Assembly (NCBI GenBank): GCA_003290165.1
Contig: QNQO01000819.1
Location: 372,001-436,000, forward strand
From: Berberis thunbergii
Lineage: Eukaryota; Streptophyta; Magnoliopsida; Ranunculales; Berberidaceae
DNA: 64,000 bases
Direction: 5' to 3'
Shown: positions 21,970-32,516 of the stretch, one piece after another
Layout of the letters: each line of letters opens with the position of its first letter
Position numbering within the stretch: position 1 is the first letter of the stretch
Position numbers and translations under genes: made by a program
Notes under the pieces: model-generated
Seen by the model: only the letters and a program-made list of their open reading frames with translations
What the model was told of the DNA's origin: nothing
Databases searched by the model: none

Positions 21970-21983
21970 TGGTATCAGAGCCA
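21970..21983 (+). other. primer binding site (tRNA-iMet type)
   Basis: TTGGTATCAGAGCC directly after the LTR, complementary to the 3' end of initiator tRNA-Met, as in most plant LTR retrotransposons. Confidence 0.85.
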
Positions 21984-21994
21984 GAGCTTGTTGA

Positions 21995-23569
21995 ATGCAA
22001 ACCAGGATGCAGGAAATAAATGAGCGTCTTAGCGTTATGGAGGAACGACAGACCAGTCGAATGCATAGACTGGAAAGCAGAATGGACCAGCTGAACACTT
22101 TGGGAGAACAGATTAGTCGGTTGGATGGACTCTTTTCACTGGCAGACAGAGTGGATTCGCTAGCTGAGCATGTTGATAACTTAGAGGGAAGAACAGTCGC
22201 AATGGAAGAGTCGCCTCACCCCACAGCTCAGGTGATGAGTGACTTCCAATTACAGTTGGAGGACTTATTTGCAAGGGTTGGCTTGCTCACTAAGGCCACA
22301 GGGACGACTGATCACCCTAGGATGAAAGTACCCGAGCCAAAGTCATATGCTGGGGCACGAGATGGGAAGGAGTTAGAGAACTTCTTGTTTGATCTGGAGC
22401 AGTATTTTCGCGCGGTGAACCCTGAATCAGAAGAAGCCAAGGTTACCATGGCGACCATGTACTTAGCAGGTGATGCAAAGCTATGGTGGAGAACCAAATA
22501 TGCAGATATGGAAGAAGGTCGCATCCTTATTAGAACTTGGGCAGACCTCAAGAAGGAACTCAGAAATCAATTCTTGCCTGAGAACACTGATTTCTTAGCA
22601 AGGAGGAAGCTCCACACCATCAAACAGACAGGTAATATTCGAGACTATGTCCGACAATTCTCAACTTGCTTGCTAGATATTCGAGACATGTTTGAGAAGG
22701 ACAAAGTTTTCTGTTTCATGGAACAAGCTCAGCCGCTTCTACAAGCAGAATTGCAAAGGCAGAAGGTGACAGATATTACAAGTGTTATTGCGGCAGCAGA
22801 AAGGTTTGGTGATTATATGCCAATGACTGGATCCACTTCGCTCAATCACTCCACAGCTAGAACTGGCAGTACCAATTCAAGTTCAGGGTCGAATGCTCGC
22901 TCACCTCACCAAAATTGGGGAAACTCAAGTCAGAACCGAGGAAACTATAATTCCCAGACGTCCAACCAGAATTGGAGTTCCAACAAAAATTGGAATGCCA
23001 GCTCCAGCAACTCAAATTACAACAACAAAGGAGGGCAAAACTACTCTGGGCAGTGGAGACCATCTGCCCCTGCCCCATGCATTCTTTGCAATAGCAGAGA
23101 TCACCCAACAGGCAAATGTCCATCCAAACCAGCTCTACACTCATTAATGTCCTTGCTTCAAGCAGAACCTTCTAACCCGACCGCATCGAGCTCGAACCCC
23201 ACCAACAGTGAGACCTCCCAAATGGGAGCTCTACGCAAGCTCAATGCTGTCAAAGGAGAAATGTATGAGCACCCACACAAAAAGGCTTTACAATACATCG
23301 ACATCACTATCAATGGGTTCCCTTCCCAAGCATTGTTGAATTCCGGAGCGACAGACAATTTTATTGCCCCAGATGAAGCTAGACGTGTGGGTCTGAACTT
23401 AGAAGGAGATGTGGGCAAGTTGAAGGCTGTCAACTCTGAGGCAATCTCTATTAATGGTATGGCTAGAGCTGTGCCACTACAGGTTGGTCCATGGGAAGGA
23501 AGATCAAACTTCTTGGCCGTTCCACTTGATGATTTTAAGGTGATTCTTGGCCAAGAATTCTTCCGATGA
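21995..23569 (+). CDS. gypsy gag-protease, open frame of 524 codons, protease active site lost
   Basis: N-terminal coiled-coil-like region (residues 1-75), gag core around residues 130-230 (AGDAKLWWRTKYADM, FLPENTDFLARRKLHTIKQT), an Asn/Ser-rich linker, a CCHC zinc knuckle CILCNSRDHPTGKC near residue 365 and a retroviral-type aspartic protease near residue 445-520. The protease signature reads LLNSGATDNF: the catalytic Asp is Asn (codon 23339-23341). After the TGA at 23567 the same frame continues as ATAGPLPFMDSLGFF to about 23620 and then similarity ends; reverse transcriptase and integrase are absent. This is a truncated non-autonomous remnant, though the long open frame suggests it is not very old. 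Confidence 0.85.
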   Translation: MQTRMQEINERLSVMEERQTSRMHRLESRMDQLNTLGEQISRLDGLFSLADRVDSLAEHVDNLEGRTVAMEESPHPTAQVMSDFQLQLEDLFARVGLLTKATGTTDHPRMKVPEPKSYAGARDGKELENFLFDLEQYFRAVNPESEEAKVTMATMYLAGDAKLWWRTKYADMEEGRILIRTWADLKKELRNQFLPENTDFLARRKLHTIKQTGNIRDYVRQFSTCLLDIRDMFEKDKVFCFMEQAQPLLQAELQRQKVTDITSVIAAAERFGDYMPMTGSTSLNHSTARTGSTNSSSGSNARSPHQNWGNSSQNRGNYNSQTSNQNWSSNKNWNASSSNSNYNNKGGQNYSGQWRPSAPAPCILCNSRDHPTGKCPSKPALHSLMSLLQAEPSNPTASSSNPTNSETSQMGALRKLNAVKGEMYEHPHKKALQYIDITINGFPSQALLNSGATDNFIAPDEARRVGLNLEGDVGKLKAVNSEAISINGMARAVPLQVGPWEGRSNFLAVPLDDFKVILGQEFFR

Positions 23570-23620
23570 GCTACAGCAGGACCATTACCTTTCATGGACT
23601 CCTTGGGGTTTTTCGGACTC

Positions 23621-24184
23621 AGACTACGCATTGTACCAACCTCAATTCGACCAACAACTCATATATAGTCGTAATGGGATGTTTTTTAATCTCAATGGGA
23701 AACCAGTTGATAATAGAATGTTTAATAGTCCCAACAGGAAACCCATTGAGTTTCCCAACAAGCCTGAAAGTTTTTAGTTCATGACAAGAACAATAGAAAT
23801 ACCCAAGCTAATAACATTATGTTTCTTTTTCAATACTACATGTTAAAACCTACATTGTTGTCCTCGTACTACTATGTATAGAAGTTCGTTTAATTTCTTT
23901 TTAGTAGAAGAAAAATTAAGAAACAATTCAGTTAAAATATTGCACCACCAAATTTGATCGATTAGAACCTCAAATTTACTTTTAATTGGTCATATAATGG
24001 ACATAAGCTAAAAGTTCTAAAAAAAACTTGTTTCCTTATCAATTTCGATTGTCCAAATAGACGTTGAAGGAAAGAGTGAGAATTTCACAAACTGTTTTTT
24101 GCAAATCAACATCAATATTTGTGTAACCGCCCGTAAAAAATTGTAAAAACATTACTTTACGGTGTACCAAACGGAGCCTAAGTG
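23621..24184. other. intergenic, nothing recognised
   Basis: AT-rich sequence after the truncated gypsy element. It contains short repeats of AATGGGA and GGAAACC near 23690-23750 but no identifiable gene or element. Confidence 0.35.
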
Positions 24185-24596
24185 GTAATTTTGTGTAGAT
24201 GTATCGTACATCCAAATATACATATGTGCCGAAGCAGTCTTTCCTTGATTTTTGGATTTCAAATTAGGACTCTTTCAACTTTAGATATCGATAATCTTTC
24301 CTCCATGATTTTTGGAGTTCAAATTAGGACTAACATTCCAATTAGGACTCTTTTAACATTCTATTTTGATCCCTCACTTCTTTTTTTCTTTGGTTCTCTC
24401 TCGTTGAATTGGAGATGAAGCTTCCCCATCTTCCGAAGATATAATCTCACAAATTTTAATGAGAGTTCCAGCAAAGGATGTTGGAAGATTCAATGCAGTC
24501 TCCAAGCGCTGGAACTCGATAATCTCCGAACCCAAATTCGCAAATGCCCATCTTGCTTGTGCTCATCAGCCATGTCTCATGTTTGAAATCCATAAC

Positions 24597-24820
24597 TGAA
24601 GTGGTCATAGTTTGTTATTCATTAGCCCGATTCTTCAGGGTAGTTGTTGCTTCTTATTAGGTCTCAGTTGTTACCACGTTTCTAGGCTATAACGTGCCTT
24701 GTTAATTTGTTTCTGTTATGATCTAGAAGGCTCTATAAAAGCCAGTTGAAATCTCAATAAAGAGCATGTCATTCCCAGAACTGTTTTGCTTCTTATAGTG
24801 TTTTTGTGTTCAAGTTAACA
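24597..24820 (+). repeat. left LTR (direct)
   Basis: TGAAGTGGTC...AAGTTAACA. A TATA box CTATAAAAG lies near 24733, an AATAAA signal near 24757, followed by CATTCCCAGAACTG, the point where the inverted copy begins. U3, R and U5 are therefore roughly placed. Confidence 0.85.
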
Positions 24821-25210
24821 TCTGGTATCAGAGCTCCTATTATAGGGACCTGATTGATAGTTAGGTTTGAGTATAAACACGAGAGAAAGTGAGGAAACAT
24901 AAAAGGGTGGAGATGGCAGCAGAGAAGGATTCTATGTTGAGTATTCCTAAATTCGACCGTGATTATGAGCATTGGGCTATGCTCATGGAGAATCTGCTTC
25001 GCTCGAAGGAATGGTGGCCATTGGTGAGAGATAGGAGTCATAGAACCAGCCAGAGGAGAGGTTCTTAATGGCGCACAGAGAGCAGCTCTTGCAGAGATGA
25101 AGCTGAAAGATCTGAAGGTAAAGAATTACCTTTTCCAGGCCATAGACAAGACTACCTTGAAAACCATTCTTCAGAAGGACACAGCCAAGCAAATTTGGGA
25201 TTCGATGAAA

Positions 25211-25480
25211 ACAGTTCTGGGAATGGCATGCTCTTTATTGAGATTTCAACTGACTTTTATAGAGCCTTACAGATCAGAACAGATCGATGAAAACAATTCT
25301 GGGAATGGCATGCTCTTTATTTAGATTTCAACTGACTTTTATAGAGCCTTACAGATCAGAACAGAAACAAATTAATAAGCCACATTATAGCCTAAAAACG
25401 TGGTAACAACTGAAACCTAATAAAAAACAACAACTACCCTGAAAATTCGGGCTAATGAATAACAAACTATGACCACTTCA
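25211..25480 (-). repeat. right LTR (inverted, U3-R only) with 82-bp tandem duplication
   Basis: Reverse complement of the left LTR from near the AATAAA/R region out to the U3 end. The first part, with the preceding gag bases TCGATGAAAACA, is present twice with a period of 82 bp (starting 25202 and 25284). Divergence from the left LTR is modest (scattered substitutions). Confidence 0.82.
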
Positions 25481-25549
25481 ATAACAAAGGCATCTCCTGC
25501 ATTGATAACTTTAAGGTGTTTGGGATTGCATACTCAGATAACTTAGCAT

Positions 25550-26065
25550 TTTTGTTTTCATGATGTGGCAGAGTGAATCTGTAAAGTGGGGCTTTTAGCG
25601 AGCCATTGGTTTTGTTAGAGATTCGAATTGATGAAAAGAGGATAGGAACATCTGAGTGCAAAACTTGCCTTGATTGAAAATTATTTTATTTTGAAAAGAG
25701 TGGGCCTTTTGCCAATTTGTTGGCAGCGGGGATAGTAGCCAAAGTCTGACGGTGACAGGGCACTGAAGGAAAATGTGTAAAACATCTTGTGTGATTCTGA
25801 TAAAAAAAATACAGCAGCAGACTATAGGCATGTGAATCCGTCAAGTTGGTAATGGTGAGGAAGATGTTTTGAGTAATTTTTCAGATGTGGAAAAGGCACT
25901 GGTGGGGGCTTTAAGTTGTAGAGATTGAGTGCTGGAGGTGAAACTTTCAAGTTGATCATGTACAAATGCGCGGGTTGCATTTTTAATAGAGAAGAGACAT
26001 TTTTAGTCGTACATCCATATGAGCTTGTCCGCGTCTAGGTTGGTCTGATGGACATGTCAAAAATG
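25550..26065 (-). pseudogene. LINE C-terminal fragment (zf-RVT region)
   Basis: On the minus strand DADKLIWMYD, KCLFSIKNATRAF and, after breaks, ITQDVLHIFLQCPVTVRLW near 25750-25790 resemble the zinc-binding region found after the reverse transcriptase in plant L1 elements. Stops interrupt the frame. Confidence 0.6.
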
Positions 26066-26164
26066 TCCTTGGCCACTGGGCTAGAAAAAATTGTCAAGAT
26101 AAATTCTAGACCACTGAAAGATTGGATCATTATTACATGCACAATTATAAAGTAGTTTATATCA

Positions 26165-26341
26165 ACAATTTTAGGTAGTCAGGCCAGTCAACCATTTTTT
26201 TGTTAGAGTTGAGCATTTTTATAATTTTACCCATTTTATAAATGATGTGTTGTTGTGTTTTAAAGATAAGTGGTAAAATTATAAAAAGACCTAGCCCTAA
26301 CCTAAAAATTGTTGATTTGGTCCGGTTACTTAGCAAAACTG
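26165..26341. mobile_element. MITE of the 36070 family (unit 1 copy)
   Basis: Diverged copy of the terminal-inverted-repeat element best preserved at 36070-36221. It has CAATTTTAGGTAG at the left and CTTAGCAAAACTG at the right. Confidence 0.5.
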
Positions 26342-26390
26342 AATTTATATTCCTGTGAGAGCTACCATGAGAGTCCCTTAATGAATCTAA

Positions 26391-27950
26391 GGGTGTGTTT
26401 GGTTGCATGTAATCTTATGCCATGAAAATTCATGAGGGAACCATTACATTTTAGGCTAAATTGATATATCACTCCACATTTATCATTTGATCACAATTTG
26501 ATTTTGTGATCAATGGTGGGAATGGAAGTCCCATAAACATGGGAATCTCACTCCTTGGCCCCCCAAGGCATGTGATTTCCATGTTCATGAGACTTTCATT
26601 CCCACCATTGATCACAAAATCAAATGGTGAATGTGGAGTGATATATCAATTTAGCCTAAAATGTAGTGGTCCCCTCATAGATTCCCAAGGCATAGGATTT
26701 CATGCAACCAAATTTGATTGCATGAAATCTTATGTCATGAAAATTCATGAGGAGACTCATATATTTTAAATTAATTTGAGTTATCACTTCACATTCATCA
26801 TTTAATTTTTAGTGCCACAACTACAACACCACTAGTGCCATTTGATGACAGCGATCAGCGATGTACCCAAGAACAGTTCAAGTTCTAGTCCTTATTTAAA
26901 ATTGGTTTCCTTCTGGGTGACCGACGTCAATCCAGTTCGTCCATCTAAAAATGTGATTAGTGCCAGTGGGCTGATAAATATAGGTAGTACCAGGCTCAAC
27001 ATGATGATGAAGTTCTACTGATCTTTCAGGAATATTAGATGACTATGCATCTGACAGCAATTACCAGGCTCAACATGATGATGAAGTTATACTCATTCTT
27101 CACTATCCCCAGACCTTCACTTTGACAAACAGAGAGGTCAATGGAGAAATGAAGAGTCAAAGTGAACCATCAAGCTTTAAGTACTTCGACAATGTTCGTA
27201 TATCAGAGGAGATGCAACGGTTAGCAGAATTTTTTGACATGATATCAGAGAATTTTTTTTCCTGATTACTGTCAGAGGACTCCAGTAAAGCTGTTAATGA
27301 AACTGTTGTGAACTTAAGGATAAATTCTTTCCAACCCGGAGAGAATGATGCAATGCAACAAAGTGCACTAGATTATTTGGTACGGTATGATCAAGGGAAG
27401 TCCACGCAAAGAGGAAATCCGAAATAACTAACAATGACCCAACAGGGACTTGCCGTTTTTAATCCAGATCCCATCAAATCTTTTATTGGCGTCTTTGCTA
27501 TTTATTGTTTTAGCAGTTCTAGCAAGTTTTTTAATTCCGTTTCTTTTAGAATGTCTTTATTAATAAGTAAAAGAGTCTTAGAAGTATTTCGGTTATAATA
27601 GGAACATTACTATAGTTTAGAAAGTCATGTTTCATGTAACTTTGGTGTTCTTTTGCTTTATAAATTGGTGATTGTAATAGGAGAAATGCAATTTTTTTGA
27701 TAATAATAATAATTCTGGATCAGTTTTAGAGAACTGTCTCTTGATACGTTAATTCCCTATTGTTCTTGGTATCCTTCGTGGAGAATCAACAAGACAGTGG
27801 AAGGTTGTGTTCGTCGTCTAGCTGAATTCATCCCTAAAAAATGTTCCCTACATCAGTCGCCTAACTGAATTCAACCATAAAAAATGTTTCCTACATCAGA
27901 TCCCCTCGTGAATTTCAATAGCATAAGATTCCATGCAACCAAACACACCC
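26391..27950. mobile_element. PIF/Harbinger-like element, TAA target duplication, carries foreign sequence
   Basis: Ends GGGTGTGTTTGGTTGCATG and CATGCAACCAAACACACCC are perfect inverted repeats, flanked by TAA on both sides (26388-26390, 27951-27953). The empty site AATCTAAATTAG is present in unit 3 near 38322. Three-base TWA duplications and this end type fit PIF/Harbinger (Tourist-like) elements. The left 320 bp is itself a large inverted repeat (arms around 26420-26530 and 26590-26700) followed by another partial left end near 26715, so the element is composite. The central 1 kb holds exon-like sequence. Confidence 0.8.
27024..27426 (+). pseudogene. unidentified coding fragment captured in the Harbinger-like element
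   Basis: After an acceptor-like CTTTCAG the frame GILDDYASDSNYQAQHDDEV is open for about 79 codons and includes EEMQRLAEFFDMIS, ending at a stop near 27262. A second frame from about 27282 reads EDSSKAVNETVVNLRINSFQ and continues to ALDYLVRYDQGKSTQRGNPK, stop near 27425. The composition and an apparent splice acceptor suggest exons of one host gene. I do not recognise the family. Confidence 0.45.
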
Positions 27951-28560
27951 TAAATTAGTCCCCTTGCGGTACAGATTTCAGAAACTTTGAGATATCTCAT
28001 TCACTATCACTTGCACGTAATTTTGAGGTAGAAACCAAACTTTTGTGCATTGGATATCGATTTATTAGTGCACTTGATTTTTTTTTTCTTACCAATTTTA
28101 AATGATTCAATAGCGACGCGCACATATCCATGGTCACCATCTAGCAAAATTAATTGTGTCGCTTAGTTAATTTAATACACAACAGTAAAATATGGGATAT
28201 CGTATATTTTTCTAGTAATATCTATTTATTATAAAAATAATTGGGATAAGGTATCAGATGGTTAAATCTCATCTAAAATCGAATGAACCATATTTTACCA
28301 GATTATAGGCAGACAGCTAAGTTTTCAAGTTTTGTTTATAGTTATTTGTAAACACTTGATGGAGAGATTTTATGGTCAGCGTGTTTTCTGCGTTGTGTCT
28401 AAATAGGGTAATAAGACGTGACGAACTGTATTTTTATGTGATATTATTATAAATATCTATGTCTGATATTTATTTTTTATTTCTTTATGTCGATATTTAT
28501 TTTTTTATTTTTTTTTAAATCAAGCATGCCACGAATAGGTATATCGATATTGTTATTAAA

Positions 28561-28740
28561 CAGAAATTCTAAGTGTCGAGGAAATGAGCGAGAAAACGAG
28601 CTAGGGAAGTGAGGTGGCGGGGGTGGGAGCCGTTCATCTCACTCGAGATGTGTGCATTAACTTTTCACATACACATTTTGAACGAGATGAACGGTTTTCA
28701 CCCCGCCACCTCACTCCCCTCGCCCCGTGTAGAATCACTC
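28561..28740. mobile_element. foldback Mutator-like MITE, 9-bp TSD, empty site known
   Basis: A 180 bp element flanked by GTTATTAAA (28552-28560 and 28741-28749). The uninterrupted site TATTGTTATTAAATGATG is present in unit 3 near 39713. Ends CAGAAATTCTAAGTGTCGAG and (complement) GAGTGATTCTACACGGGGCG match the family at 10841 and 11085, and the centre has ACTCGAGATGTGTGC with its inverted partner. Confidence 0.87.
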
Positions 28741-28996
28741 GTTATTAAATGATGATAATGTAAATTACTTTTACCAATAAACTATATTTCTTTGTCAAAT
28801 GTTATGGGGTTATAAGGAGTGGAGTGGAGTGGAGTGAAGGACCAAGTAACCACTAATTATTGGCAATCATGACTTCACTAATTAATGGAGGCCAGAAGAG
28901 GAGGAGTCACTTCTCTAATATCAACCACAAACACCAACAGTACTTACACCCACCACTCCTTTTTTTTTCTACACCAGTCATCTCCACCACCACCAT

Positions 28997-29488
28997 ATGA
29001 GCTTTCAAGACTCCACCACCACCTACCAAACCATCCATTGGCACTATGCCGATCTCGATGATGGCAACTTCAAAATCCATGGGCGTACTCTCCCCATCAT
29101 CAGCATCCTCATCATTTTTTCGCTCGTCGTCTTCTTCTTCCTCTTCTTCCAATACACACGGTGGGTGTGCCACTATAGACACCGCCACTCTCACTCTACC
29201 ACACCCACCACCACCACCACTCCTAATTTACCCACTGAGCCACAAACACGGCCACTCGGTCCAGACCGGGTCGTTATCGATGACTTACCGATCCTTCTAC
29301 ATCGATCATCCGATGAAGAAGAGGTCCAGTGTTGTATATGCCTATCAAATTTTCAAGATCAAGAAAAGATCAAGACTTTGCCTGGGTGTAATCACACTTA
29401 CCATCCTTATTGTGTTGACAAGTGGCTCGTGACTCACTCGAATTGCCCGCTCTGTCGCGCTTCACTCCGAATCGACTCAGCTGTCTGA
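28997..29488 (+). CDS. ATL-like RING-H2 E3 ubiquitin ligase, unit 1
   Basis: Intronless gene, 163 residues. One hydrophobic segment at residues 33-52 (LPIISILIIFSLVVFFFLFF), a basic His/Arg stretch, a Thr/Pro linker, DRVVIDDLPILL (in the place of the GLD motif of ATLs) and a canonical RING-H2 at residues 112-153: C112, C115, C131, H133, H136, C139, C150, C153, with the Pro before the last Cys and the Trp after C139 that bind E2. ATL proteins are membrane-anchored E3 ligases, many induced by elicitors. The short C-terminus ends RIDSAV. The start is the first ATG of the conserved frame and has the same context in all three copies. Confidence 0.88.
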   Translation: MSFQDSTTTYQTIHWHYADLDDGNFKIHGRTLPIISILIIFSLVVFFFLFFQYTRWVCHYRHRHSHSTTPTTTTTPNLPTEPQTRPLGPDRVVIDDLPILLHRSSDEEEVQCCICLSNFQDQEKIKTLPGCNHTYHPYCVDKWLVTHSNCPLCRASLRIDSAV

Positions 29489-30096
29489 TCACTTACACTG
29501 CAAATCAGCAATTTTTATTTTTGTTTTCTGAAGTTGTTTTTCTTTTCTTTGTCCAAAATATCACTTCAGATTCTTTTGGTTCTCATTTATTAATGGAACA
29601 AAAATACAAATTATATTACGTTTTCACTGTCAATTTTGGATGGATCGTCACGCGAATACAAGTGGGGGAAACGACAAATTTTGTTGACGACAATGATGCA
29701 AATGGTTGCAACGGGATTCCATCTTACCCATTTTGTAACATCCTTGTGTGATGCGTTTGAAAATCGTTTGGAAGAGGGTGAGGGAAAGGTCCATGAATTC
29801 TAAAGCGAATAATATTGTATCATGAGCCGTGTTTTTGTGCCACTCTAATATAACGCGTTTTAAAGTAGTATGAGTCTTGGATCAAAACGGATAATATTAT
29901 ATCAAATAAATCAATTTGTTACACATTTTGAATGTCGACCATTCAACCAAACCTTGGATGTGAAGCCTAGGTTCATTTCGAGGATATACACGGCGAAACC
30001 ATTTTTCAATTATTGAGTTGCTTTGCCAAATGCAAGTGACCTCGTAACCTCATATCATTTCATTGATTATGTGCCTGATGTGGGTATCTAATAGGG

Positions 30097-30238
30097 AGCC
30101 ATAATTCTAGAGAGCCAAACTGTACAAGTCAGGCTCGCGCCAGGTCTGGTCCAATACAAATAAGAAATGTGCATCTGAAAGATAATGGATGGTATTGGAT
30201 CAAGCCTGGCTTATACGGCCTGACTCTCTAGAAAAATT
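30097..30238. mobile_element. small MITE in unit 1, absent from unit 3
   Basis: Inverted ends TTCTAGAGAGCCA / (complement) TTTTCTAGAGAGTCAGGCC flanked by an imperfect repeat TAATAGGGA / AATAAGGA. In unit 3 the site reads TATCTAATTGGGAAACATG with no insertion. Confidence 0.65.
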
Positions 30239-31636
30239 CAATAAGGAAACATGTGCGACACATATGTAAGTCGCTTGATATTTAAATAAAATTAAAAAAT
30301 TGAAACTAACCCCTTAATTATACAAAATATGAATTATGAAGCGAAGTGCTAGGATGCACATCGGCTCTCCACATGCCACCCACCATGGACTATGTGGCAT
30401 CCTAAATTTGTACAGTGGATTATATCTAATTATTAGCATTCCTATAAATAATGCAAAATTCTTCTATTTTCGATGTAAGTGCATTTTGGTAACTTCTTGT
30501 CTTAAGGGCAATGATTGTGATTTTGTTTTCCGTGTTAATTTCGGTCTCCTGATTTTAAGAAATATTTTGAGAAATATTTCAGTGAATAAAAAAAAATGTA
30601 AAAAATTTGAAAATGCATCAAATATATAGTGAACTTTGATAATATATGAAATATGTGAAAAAATATGATGCAAGTAAATAAATCTATGATCCATCAAACA
30701 CGTTAAATGAAGTCTAAATACCAAAAAATGAAACAAACATAAAATTAATATATAATTAAAAAATTAAAGGGTGGTTTCAAAAATCCATATAAGCATAATA
30801 AATGATAATTAGAAAATCATGAAGTTAGTTTCAAAACTCAATAAATAATTATAAAGAAATGATAATTAGAATAAATCTCGATTTTTTTCTAAAACAATTG
30901 TCAAAAAAATACAATTTTTGGTAACTGATTATTGTATTTTTACCAAAAACCTAAAAAATTTTAATATATATATAACCCATTAAAATAATGCAAATTTTCT
31001 TTTCGTAATTTCAAAACAACAAAAATTTCTACAAAATTTCACGAAAACGCAATCATTGGTCAAGGGCGAATGGTAATTTTTGTGAATATGGCCGGTAACT
31101 CAAGTGAGTAATGATTTTTGTATATTTTGTTATTAACTAAGTGAGTGGCAACTTTTGTATGGTAATTATGTATTTATATATATATATATAATTTATTTAA
31201 TAAATTTGGGTCATTAATCTTTTTATTTATTAAGTAATTCATGCACCCTAGAGTTAAAAATCTAACCAACAATTAACAAAATCGAACCGATTATAATTTA
31301 TGCAAATCGTAATCGAACTGAACCAACCATATTCACTATATATTTGATAAATTGTCAAGATAAAATCTGGACCACTGAACGATTGGACCATTGTTACATG
31401 CACAACTATAAAGTAGTTTATATCAACAATTCTAGGTAGCTTGGTCAGTAAGCCATTTTTTGTTAGGGTTGAGTTTAAATGAAGTGTGGTTGTGTTTTAA
31501 AGAGAAATGGTAAAATTATAAAATACCCAACCCTAACCTAAAAATGACTGGCTGACCAGTCCCCTTGCGGTACAAATTTCATAAACTTTGAGATCTCTCA
31601 GTCGCTATCATTTGCGCATAATTTGGAAGTTGAAAC

Positions 31637-32516
31637 CAGGGGTGGGCACGGGACGAGACGATATATACCCATCCCCATTACATCCCCTTCATACAGGATC
31701 AACGTGCTGCATGTGACTGCTGCGAAGATTATCATCATATAATAGCGTAAAATAATTTTATTATAATTAGATATAGATGTGGCATGCAAATATAAGGGTA
31801 GCCACTAAATTCCCTAACAATGAAGTCGAGTGGGATGACTTTTAGAAAATGACATGATAAATGGGACCCACTAAGAGTATTGTGTCGTTGTGATGGCCTC
31901 CAAATTTATTTTACAATTTCATTACTCTGGAAAACAAAATTCATGGTTCTTTGACAAAATGACATTTCATCTTTTGTTAGGGAAGAAATATAGACATATT
32001 GATGATGCTCTAACATATTCATAATAATTTATCATCAATACATATATTGTAATTAAACAAAATTATTTTTACAGTCCGGTGCATCCCAAATTCTTGGCTC
32101 TGCCCCTGAATGTTCCCTTTTGAATATGTATTACTCAGTTAATTGTTACTTTTCATCTTCACCTAGGTATTATCAATATTTGAAAGTTAAATAATTGGAG
32201 CCACTTTTATTGGAAATCAAAGCAACAGTCTGTTATCTCTCTCTTGCTTAATGAATATTTATTTTTTGAAGTAACATTTCTGTTACCACTGTAAATACCA
32301 TGAGTTTATGTCAGTCATCTGTAAGTTTATATGAATAAAAATAAATAAATATGAAAAAATTAGCTCGGGATTGGCGGGATTGAAAATCTTCATCCCATCC
32401 CATTATAGATCGAGATTGGACGGGATCGGGACGAAATTATTCAATTCCATTAAGATCGAAAAAATCGGAACGAAATGAGACGAAATCGAAATCACGGGAT
32501 GAAATGCCCACCCCTA
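31637..32516. mobile_element. hAT-type MITE, about 880 bp (unit 2)
   Basis: Ends CAGGGGTGGGCA and TGCCCACCCCTA with 8-bp flanks GTTGAAAC / ATAGAAAC, a slightly mutated duplication of the GTAGAAAC site seen empty in unit 1 near 28027. The subterminal parts are full of GGGACGAGACG and GGGATCGGGACG words. The same insertion is in unit 3 at 38408. Confidence 0.75.

Larger units (their letters stand above)
24597..25480 (+). mobile_element. Copia-type element with LTRs in inverted orientation
   Basis: An 884 bp insertion flanked by the 5-bp duplication ATAAC (24592-24596 and 25481-25485). Left to right: a 224 bp LTR (24597-24820), a tRNA-Met primer binding site TGGTATCAGAGC at 24823, a gag fragment (MAAEKDSMLSIPKFDRDYEH and MENLLRSKEWW; later in another frame NYLFQAIDKTTLKTILQKDT), and then the LTR again in reverse complement (25211-25480). 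Both outer ends are therefore the U3 end (TGAAGTGGTC / GACCACTTCA). Normal LTR elements have direct LTRs. The inverted copy lacks the last 40 or so bases of the LTR and is partly duplicated. Confidence 0.85.
24413..25545 (+). pseudogene. F-box pseudogene C, split by an LTR element
   Basis: From 24413 the sequence matches pseudogene B (LPHLP, then after a one-base loss ISQILMRVPAKDVGRFNAVS and KRWNSIISEPKFANAHLACA), reaching CLMFEIHN at 24596. It is then cut by the element at 24597-25480 and resumes at 25481 with ATAACAAAGGCATC, the codons that follow EIHN in copy B (ATAACGAAGGCATC). It fades out after FKVFGIAYSDN near 25540. The 5-base duplication ATAAC proves that the two parts were one gene before the insertion. 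Confidence 0.8.
26086..31350 (+). repeat. tandem unit 1 of the ATL array
   Basis: First of three tandem copies. All three start with AATTGTCAAGATAAA (26087, 31357, 35994), carry the RING-H2 gene, and end in a region with ATCGAACCGATTATAATTT. After subtracting insertions the ancestral unit is about 3-3.5 kb. This copy contains the Harbinger-like insertion 26391-27950 and the Mutator-like MITE 28561-28740. Its first 100 bases differ more from units 2 and 3 than those differ from each other. Confidence 0.75.

Noticed and set aside
28907..29194. Minus-strand acidic frames overlapping each ATL-like gene (also 33660-33974 and 39878-40171)
   Set aside because: They are antisense to the RING-H2 coding sequence and their acidic and Gly-rich composition simply reflects the complement of TTC/CAC-rich codons.
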